Positions 61,401 through 64,000 of a DNA stretch of 64,000 nt are shown piece after piece. Both the position numbers and the translations under genes were made by a program. Within the stretch, counting starts at the first letter, position 1. The number at the start of each line of letters is the position of its first letter. The DNA lies in NCBI GenBank assembly GCA_963978905.1, contig OZ022257.1:30395274-30459273 (forward strand), given 5' to 3'. Source of the DNA: Trichostrongylus colubriformis (taxonomy: Eukaryota > Nematoda > Chromadorea > Rhabditida > Trichostrongylidae). Under the pieces are notes generated by a model. That model worked only from the letters and a program-made list of their open reading frames with translations. It made no database searches and had not been told where the DNA came from.

Positions 61401-63618
61401 CCCTGGAAAAGGCCGGCTGGAAAACTTAGAGCGACATTCATAGAAGTTTCTGAAAGAGCAGGAAAAAACCCACCAAATGGTATGCCTGGCGTTCCTTGGG
61501 ATGGAATAGTTCAGGGTAAAAAATCTACTTATTTATACATACCTTGAAACCGAAATTAATTTTGCAACTACTTAATATTTCACATGCTGACCTTTGTGTG
61601 ACGTCTGCCCTTCAGGAACACACTGAGGATTCGGGAACACAGTCAAACATTTTGGAAAACATTTTAGGTTTTACGCATCTCTCCTTGCGACTTTACTACT
61701 ACCCAAAAAAAACTTCTCGTTCACCGGAAGAGGAATGACCAACACAGTCCCTTTGCCCCACACCCCTTTGTCCATGTGCTCTTGCCTCTTGACCACCCCT
61801 TAACCCCTTCTTTCCTTGTCCCATTGCCTCTCCCTTGTCCCCTTGTCCTCCTGTCCCCCTTGTCCCCATGCTCCCTGTTTCCTTGCTGCTCCCTTGCCCG
61901 AATGCGCCCTTACCCACCCGACCCTGTTCCCTTACCTCCATGCTTCCTTGCACCTTTGCCCCTTGCCCCCTTGCTCTTCCACATACTTCCACTCGACAGT
62001 CGGTCGGTCGATAGCGGTGACTGCGCAGCAAGCGCAGCAGTAAACCGTTCTACCTTCCGAGTGCACTCCTCTCAACCAACCAAAAGACAACTGCCTTCGA
62101 AAATTCCTAAACCAACGTTTGATAGGTGAAGTATTGCATTGTCACAGATCCTCCTCCGAGCAGTTCTGACAAAAAATCCTCAGAGACGCGGCTTGTATGG
62201 AGCCTCGTTGCTGAGCAATCTGTTAGAACAGATGCCCTTACTGCATGTACTGTTGTAGCAGCTGTAGTTTGATGGACGAATTGGTTTCAGATGAGTTACA
62301 CTATGGATCGTGTTGCATCCGTAGAGCAATTGGCTTCCGCACTTCGAAGGTACTTGTTTGCAGCAGTGCACTGGATCGAAGCGCTGTTCTCCCTGGCACA
62401 AATTGAGAATGTACCGGAAAAGGTGAGACGCACGTTCTACTCCCGTGACGCTGTGTACCAAATAGTTATTCCTTCTAAAGTGTCAAGCAAATTTTTCTTG
62501 ATGACCAAGTCACATAACTAATTGCGGTACGATTTTTACTGGAACGTGATATGAGCTGTTTTCAGGTTGCTGTTCTGAAAAGTGTCTTCGCCCCATACAC
62601 AATCCTCTGCCAAGCGGCACGTACTGCACAGGTTTGTGTTACTGAAGTAGAAATATTGTTTTGGGCGCATGATCTATCAAAAAATAAAGGCACTAGGAGG
62701 TGTAAACCGGGTATTCAGAAGTTCGGAAGAATTTTCGGTGTTACTTGAAGTTGCGATGTTCAAAAAGACGATATGCTGTGCAACTTGCCCTTATAGGCGC
62801 ACCTTGAGTATCTTGTCATGATGCTCCTGTGTTGCTCGTGGTGCACCTTTCCTAGAGGCCGTAATTGTCAACGCATCACTGGAGAGGTGAGGCAATCGCT
62901 ACAATTTGGAGTGGCGCTTGCTCCACCACATCCAGTGATGTTGAAAGAGTGCAAACACATCTTCCATCAAATTAACGATAGAAATAGGGTTTAAAATCAA
63001 TCAGTTTAAATACAATCAATTAACGACAGAAATAGGGTTTAAAATCAATCAAAAAAATCAGTTCTTCGCCGTTTCATACCAGTATTTCTCTAATGTGGCA
63101 TTGTTTGGCAATCACGGCCCCCCCCCCCCACCATAAAGGACGTGCTTTCATGCCTTCTACGTCACGGGGGTGATGAAGCAGACAGCGAGGGCAGCAGGTC
63201 AGCCTGCCGTGAACGTTGACCCACCCACCGCATCTCGACCGCGACATCCACTGAACCACGGAATATGGACACGATAAATACCCTGATTTACTTCCAAATA
63301 TAAGTTTCACCACAATCATCTCTTTCGTACTTCCCATTTCATTGACAGAGAATATGTCTCCAAAGTTCTCGTTTCCCCATAACTCACAGCAGTGTTTCAA
63401 AGTTTTTTATTGTTTCGGAACAACCCTTATTACTTTTCTCATTGGCCACTGGTCTTTGTTTTGTTGGCTGAAAAGAAACAGCAATTTGAAAAACTACGAA
63501 AGTTTTTCACCATCAGCATCTTCTCTTTCAGTTGTCTCGAGACGTAGACGTGATCTGCTTATGTAATCGCACTACGATCACAAGACAACCTCCTAGACAT
63601 CTGCTCGAAACGAAGTCA
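46306..63618 (+). CDS. Nuclear hormone receptor, 5' and middle part (8 exons; 3' end beyond window)
   Basis: Ligand-regulated zinc-finger transcription factor of the nuclear receptor superfamily, expected to act in the nucleus. Exons: 46306-46423, 48575-48658, 48717-48782, 51071-51173, 58325-58502, 62291-62422, 62566-62631 and 63532 to about 63614/63618. All introns are GT..AG and phases match throughout (1,1,1,2,0,0,0); the first seven exons total 747 nt, 249 codons. Residues 21-86 form a C4 DNA-binding domain: Cys21/24/38/41, then Cys57/63/73/76 with C-x5-C-x9-C-x2-C spacing. Residues 100-112 are a basic hinge, a possible nuclear localisation signal. Residues about 184-277 resemble ligand-binding-domain helices 3-5 ([23 protein letters not shown]). 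The ATG at 46306 is the first in frame after a stop at 46276. The style fits the large nematode receptor group derived from HNF4; I cannot name the orthologue. The remaining helices lie past 64,000. Confidence 0.9.
46500..47615 (+). pseudogene. Unrecognised degenerate coding-like stretch inside NHR intron 1
   Basis: Successive open stretches on the + strand lie in different frames: about 46,528-46,833, 46,727-47,170 and 47,313-47,615. The first reads [20 protein letters not shown] and ends [10 protein letters not shown]. The second runs on as [10 protein letters not shown] and has hydrophobic segments near its C-terminus ([20 protein letters not shown], then [10 protein letters not shown]), suggesting a membrane protein. 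The joint between the first two frames (about 46,828) looks like a single frameshift rather than a splice. I do not recognise the family. A dead retrocopy, an unknown transposon protein, or chance are all possible. Confidence 0.35.
47639..47913. mobile_element. 275-bp MITE with GGCGCC ends in NHR intron 1
   Basis: Ends GGCGCCCAGAGTGTGTTGCA and, inverted, TGCACTCCACCCACGGCGCC, with TTGCAAGTGTTCCGA repeated inside. The block CTCCCAAATATGCCTAAGCC is related to 40,466-40,490. Confidence 0.7.
48395..48560 (+). repeat. Dispersed repeat R1, copy 4, abutting NHR exon 2
   Basis: GTCCGCGTCGAGAATCAACG, GGGGGTCCTATTTCTCGG, TTTACTTTTCGTCCGAG. Its pyrimidine-rich 3' part runs to within about 15 bp of the exon 2 acceptor. 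Confidence 0.6.
48575..48658 (+). CDS. NHR exon 2: recognition helix and start of zinc finger II
   Basis: Acceptor cctttag at 48574. It completes Gly40 and encodes [17 protein letters not shown] and [10 protein letters not shown]. This is the recognition helix plus the first two cysteines of finger II (Cys57, Cys63). It ends in phase 1 at the donor g|gtatac, before a 58-bp intron. Confidence 0.92.
48717..48782 (+). CDS. NHR exon 3: end of zinc finger II
   Basis: Acceptor gttcag at 48716. Encodes [20 protein letters not shown] and PD, giving Cys73 and Cys76 of finger II and the [11 protein letters not shown] helix typical of nuclear receptors. It ends in phase 1 at g|gtacgt. Confidence 0.92.
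49801..49826 (-). ncRNA. Hammerhead-ribozyme-like core (left arm)
   Basis: Identical core on the - strand, in the opposite arm of the foldback. A short possible stem I, ACCA-GTC-TGGT, precedes CTGACGA here. Cleavage competence cannot be judged by eye. Confidence 0.5.
49909..49934 (+). ncRNA. Hammerhead-ribozyme-like core (right arm)
   Basis: CTGACGA (49,909-49,915), a perfect 5-bp stem II GCTGT...ACAGC around TACT, then GAAA (49,931-49,934). This is the canonical CUGANGA / stem II / GAAA hammerhead core. After GAAA, GCTT pairs with AAGC around a 7-nt loop (possible stem III). Stem I and the UH cleavage site are not convincing. Confidence 0.5.
50818..51004. mobile_element. 187-bp MITE just upstream of NHR exon 4
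   Basis: Near-perfect inverted ends ATCGCAATGAGGGGGCATC / GATGCCCCCCTCATTGCGAT. It ends 66 bp before exon 4. Confidence 0.75.
51071..51173 (+). CDS. NHR exon 4: C-terminal extension and hinge
   Basis: Acceptor tgttttcag at 51070. Encodes [20 protein letters not shown] then [15 protein letters not shown], a typical post-DBD extension (x-RPDRD) with a basic cluster (possible nuclear localisation signal) followed by a Ser/Pro-rich hinge. The donor CC|gtgagt leaves phase 2, which only the 58325 acceptor was seen to match with good coding potential. Confidence 0.88.
51672..51965. mobile_element. 294-bp foldback in NHR intron 4
   Basis: Left end TTAGATGGGTCGACC with GGAACAGTAGAT; the right end has the inverse (ATCTACTGTTCC, AATCGACCC). 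Inner arms share GTAGGTGTAGCG and GGGTGGCGTCGG-type blocks. The centre is near 51,823. Confidence 0.72.
53266..53345 (+). repeat. Repeat interrupted by the Penelope-like unit (left part)
   Basis: GGTC...GGTCACTACGCTTTGTTGCTC is nearly identical to 55,330-55,360. It contains a hairpin, CTGCTACCGCACTAG against CTAATGCGGTAGCAG. Its continuation (TGCGGTAGC, then CGTACATAGCTGGCAGTA) is at 54,625-54,670. Confidence 0.6.
53395..53433 (-). ncRNA. Hammerhead-ribozyme-like motif, left arm of Penelope-like palindrome
   Basis: Mirror copy on the - strand, with the same TTGAGGA core, GAC/GTC stem II, GAAA and GTC before AGGCC. The core deviation is present in both arms, so it predates the inverted duplication or belongs to the family. 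Confidence 0.4.
53674..53948 (-). pseudogene. GIY-YIG endonuclease fragment, left arm
   Basis: Minus-strand reading from the palindrome centre: [19 protein letters not shown], then [20 protein letters not shown] and [17 protein letters not shown]. It ends [20 protein letters not shown] with a TAA. The N-terminal GIY half and all reverse-transcriptase sequence are absent. Confidence 0.7.
53962..54246 (+). pseudogene. GIY-YIG endonuclease fragment, right arm
   Basis: Plus-strand mirror of the left-arm fragment. The frame changes at about 54,108-54,125 (EIRQKSAR to [10 protein letters not shown]). It retains the segment [20 protein letters not shown] that the left arm has partly lost by an indel. 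Truncated at the palindrome centre. Confidence 0.7.
54487..54524 (+). ncRNA. Hammerhead-ribozyme-like motif, right arm of Penelope-like palindrome
   Basis: Possible type I layout. Stem I GGCCT (54,487-54,491) pairs with AGGCC (54,520-54,524). The core is TTGAGGA (canonical CTGANGA), stem II GAC...GTC around loop GATCTG, then GAAA, and a GTC cleavage-type triplet before stem I. The C-to-T change at the first core position would be expected to impair cleavage. Hammerheads are known in Penelope-like elements. Confidence 0.4.
55325..55440 (+). repeat. Uninterrupted copy of the Penelope-target repeat
   Basis: Contains GGTCACTACGCTTCGTTGCT, then TTGCGGTAGGATTTTGATTG and CGTACATAGCTGGCAGTA without interruption. 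It shows what the 53,266/54,670 locus looked like before insertion. Confidence 0.6.
55581..57144. mobile_element. 1.56-kb palindromic foldback element in NHR intron 4
   Basis: Left arm 55,581 to about 56,335, right arm about 56,382-57,144, with ends of the GTACAATACCGCTCACGTTC type. The arms are highly similar but not identical (for example ACATTTTCGGAATCAGC against GCTGATTCTGAAAATGT). Near the centre (56,240-56,483) both strands read an almost identical short protein beginning MDRRLNL, an effect of the palindrome. A diverged second copy is at about 58,645-60,220. No transposase was recognised. Confidence 0.8.
58325..58502 (+). CDS. NHR exon 5: hinge to start of ligand-binding domain
   Basis: Acceptor taatttcag at 58324; the first base completes Pro124. 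The 59 following codons begin [20 protein letters not shown] and end [11 protein letters not shown]. The 'I/V-x-x-L-x-x-V-E' pattern resembles helix 1 of nematode ligand-binding domains. The donor gag|gtttgc leaves phase 0. Codons are richer in G+C than the surrounding intron, as in the other exons. Confidence 0.85.
58645..60220. mobile_element. Diverged second copy of the palindromic foldback, interrupted
   Basis: The left arm (about 58,645-58,755 and 59,634-59,900) and the right arm (about 59,950-60,220) match blocks of the 55,581-57,144 element, such as GGCGCCTCCATGTATACATG, the GAAAACCAAAAACGCGTAG block and the CAAGCTGATATCGG region. The left arm is split by the foldback at 58,756-59,633. 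Outer limits are approximate. Confidence 0.6.
58756..59633. mobile_element. GGAAGG-ended foldback, copy 2 (0.88 kb)
   Basis: Ends GGAGGTCTTTCAGGTCATGA and, inverted, TCATGAGTTGGAAGACCTTCC. Internal blocks match copy 1 at 14,966-16,270 (for example GGTAGTTCGACTCCCTGAAC). Near its right end, the minus strand at 59,488-59,539 has a tRNA B-box-like GGTTCGATCCCC. Confidence 0.72.
60294..61575 (-). mobile_element. bandit-like mariner transposon, copy B (1,282 bp)
   Basis: TA-flanked. The terminal inverted repeats begin TTAGGTTGTTGCAAAATKAA; the other end reads TTGCAACTACTTAA. Length and transposase fit the hookworm mariner 'bandit', a relative of human Hsmar1 (recalled, not searched). It lies antisense inside NHR intron 5. 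Confidence 0.9.
60429..61388 (-). CDS. Mariner transposase, DD34D, C-terminus frameshifted
   Basis: Cut-and-paste transposase, 319 aa as read. Two N-terminal helix-turn-helix regions (about residues 1-50 and 67-105) are joined by a GRGR linker (60-63). The WVPHDL motif is at 114-119. The catalytic triad is Asp151 (TVDEKW), Asp243 (LQDNARPH) and Asp278 (SPTDYHFF), with exactly 34 residues between the last two, the mariner DD34D signature. YSPDL has become YSLDL at residue 274. After ...LDFVDS the frame breaks: compared with the other copy in this window, one base is missing near 60,464 and another near 60,421. About the last 25 residues are therefore replaced by VIVVIILKA. The catalytic core is intact, but the product may be inactive. 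Confidence 0.9.
   Translation of the reverse strand: MNRRDYRVIVLYEFKLEHSAAEAARNLSSVFGTNCPCERTVELWFKKFASGDFDLEGKSGRGRRSSLNDQDLRRAVEANPETNTRTLAEDLGVHYSTVARHLLTIGKVKKMAKWVPHDLIDEQRLARFDTCSNLLVRHKNEPFVNRIITVDEKWVLYDNRKRGLVWVDKDAPPKTFPKPDLHPKKVMITVWWCCKGVIHYSFLQPGQPVTAESYCCDLEQMYRKLQKLWPAVVNRGGPILLQDNARPHTSKITRQKLTHLGIEVLPHPAYSLDLSPTDYHFFRALNSHLRQKQFTNLDDVECAFLDFVDSVIVVIILKA
61740..61985 (+). repeat. Pyrimidine-rich degenerate CCCTTG tandem repeat
   Basis: Repeated short units such as CCCTTG, CCCCTTG and TCCCTTGC run for about 245 bp on the + strand. The open frames on both strands here (Pro/Leu/Cys-rich on +, Gly/Gln/Arg-rich on -) are by-products of the repeat. Confidence 0.65.
62291..62422 (+). 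CDS. NHR exon 6: ligand-binding-domain helix 3 region
   Basis: Acceptor ggtttcag at 62290, phase 0. Encodes 44 residues including [19 protein letters not shown] and [11 protein letters not shown]. This matches the receptor LBD signature around helices 3-4 (W-I-E-x-x-F-x-x-L). The donor aag|gtgaga is followed by a 143-bp intron. Confidence 0.88.
62566..62631 (+). CDS. NHR exon 7: ligand-binding-domain helices 4-5
   Basis: Acceptor ctgttttcag at 62565, phase 0. Encodes 22 residues, [20 protein letters not shown] then AQ. The FAP-x-x-x-x-x-x-AARTA motif is seen in HNF4-like nematode receptors. Donor cag|gtttgt. Confidence 0.88.
63532..63618 (+). CDS. NHR exon 8: following LBD segment (3' boundary uncertain)
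   Basis: Acceptor ttctctttcag at 63531, phase 0. Encodes [20 protein letters not shown] then PRHLLETK. Two donors are possible: aa|gtcagt (exon ends 63614) or tca|gtgaaa (ends 63618). The open frame continues to a stop but soon loses coding character. No further exon was found before position 64,000. Confidence 0.75.
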
Positions 63619-63722
63619 GTGAAATTGTACTTTCTGTGTGATCTTTCATGTTACAACATCGTCAACTTTGTACATCATTGCGTCCTTTATATGTATATTC
63701 ATCTACTTATACATATATAATA

Positions 63723-64000
63723 TTGGGTTGGGGAATAAGTCCCCGCCGTTTTTTTATCCTCGTTTTTCACATTGTTCCCTTCATCCTTCGACAGAGCTTA
63801 TGTATGTTTTCGATAGAGCTTTTTCTGCTCTACAAATTGCTACTATCTGTTTTTCGATTCTTTCGACTTCCTAATATTTATGAGGTTTGGAAATGAAGTA
63901 AGCTGAAGCAAAAGGCTGACACTTCCGCACCTCATATTTGTCATTTGCCATCGAGATTTAAAAAAATATGTATATATGCTTCGATAGAGCTTTTTCAGCT
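63723..64000 (+). mobile_element. Left end of a mariner-type element, truncated by window end
   Basis: TA at 63,721-63,722 followed by TTGGGTTGGGGAATAAGTCC, a typical mariner terminal repeat. CGATAGAGCTTTTTC occurs at about 63,811 and again at about 63,982. No transposase was read in the 278 bp available. Confidence 0.65.

Larger units (their letters stand above)
58503..62290 (+). other. NHR intron 5 (3.79 kb) with nested foldbacks and a mariner
   Basis: Contains a foldback of about 1.6 kb interrupted by another foldback (58,645-60,220) and a nearly full-length antisense mariner (60,294-61,575). After that, 61,740-61,990 is a C/T-rich stretch built on CCTTG/CCCTTG-like repeats. The last 240 bp shows nothing. 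Confidence 0.8.

Noticed and set aside
61699..62129. Long open frames on both strands near 61.7-62.1 kb
   Set aside because: They are generated by the CCCTTG-type tandem repeat; the peptides are simple-sequence.
1..64000. Spliced-leader RNA, 5S/large rRNA genes, CRISPR arrays or an operon-like gene cluster
   Set aside because: No spliced-leader sequence, rRNA motif or direct-repeat/spacer array was found, and only one host gene is recognisable.

Overview
This window looks like nematode nuclear DNA, most likely from a hookworm or a close strongylid relative. The evidence is one clearly nematode-style nuclear hormone receptor (NHR) gene with small phase-matched exons and large introns, and two copies of a mariner transposon that closely resembles the hookworm element 'bandit'. 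The rest is AT-rich, gene-poor DNA full of mariner/Tc1-type MITEs, foldback elements and retroelement fragments. No rRNA gene, CRISPR array or operon-like gene cluster was seen. The species is an inference; no database search was possible.

Layout: positions 1-46,000 hold almost no recognisable host coding sequence, only repeats. These are a 1.4 kb TIR element (2,801-4,191), five GC-rich foldbacks of one family, a 1 kb mariner-type MITE (6,367-7,382; partner at 45,052-45,994), a 1.3 kb foldback (14,966-16,270; partner at 58,756-59,633), three copies of a 0.7 kb TA-flanked MITE (19,309; 33,531; 41,120), an RTE-like fragment (25,122-25,486), two mariner-like MITEs sharing a core (27,238; 41,809), a long-armed inverted repeat at 35,930-37,735, and a dead Tc1-like element (43,529-45,045). 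At 33,014-35,452 three generations are nested: foldback, then bandit-like mariner, then MITE.

The main gene starts at 46,306 on the + strand and leaves the window after about 63,615. Eight exons encode a two-finger C4 DNA-binding domain, a basic hinge, and the first part of a ligand-binding domain. Every splice phase matches, and the first seven exons total exactly 249 codons. Its introns have been invaded: a degenerate coding-like stretch in intron 1; foldbacks in introns 1, 3 and 4; a 1.2 kb inverted duplication of a Penelope-like GIY-YIG retroelement end, plus a 1.56 kb palindrome, in intron 4; and a nested foldback plus a nearly full-length bandit-like mariner (antisense) in intron 5.

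The most unusual signals are hammerhead-ribozyme-like cores. One lies in both arms of a foldback at 49,746-49,989, and a weaker one in both arms of the Penelope-like palindrome. Other points of interest are the receptor's P-box with a tyrosine, and the amount of self-complementary sequence that would be transcribed in the NHR pre-mRNA.
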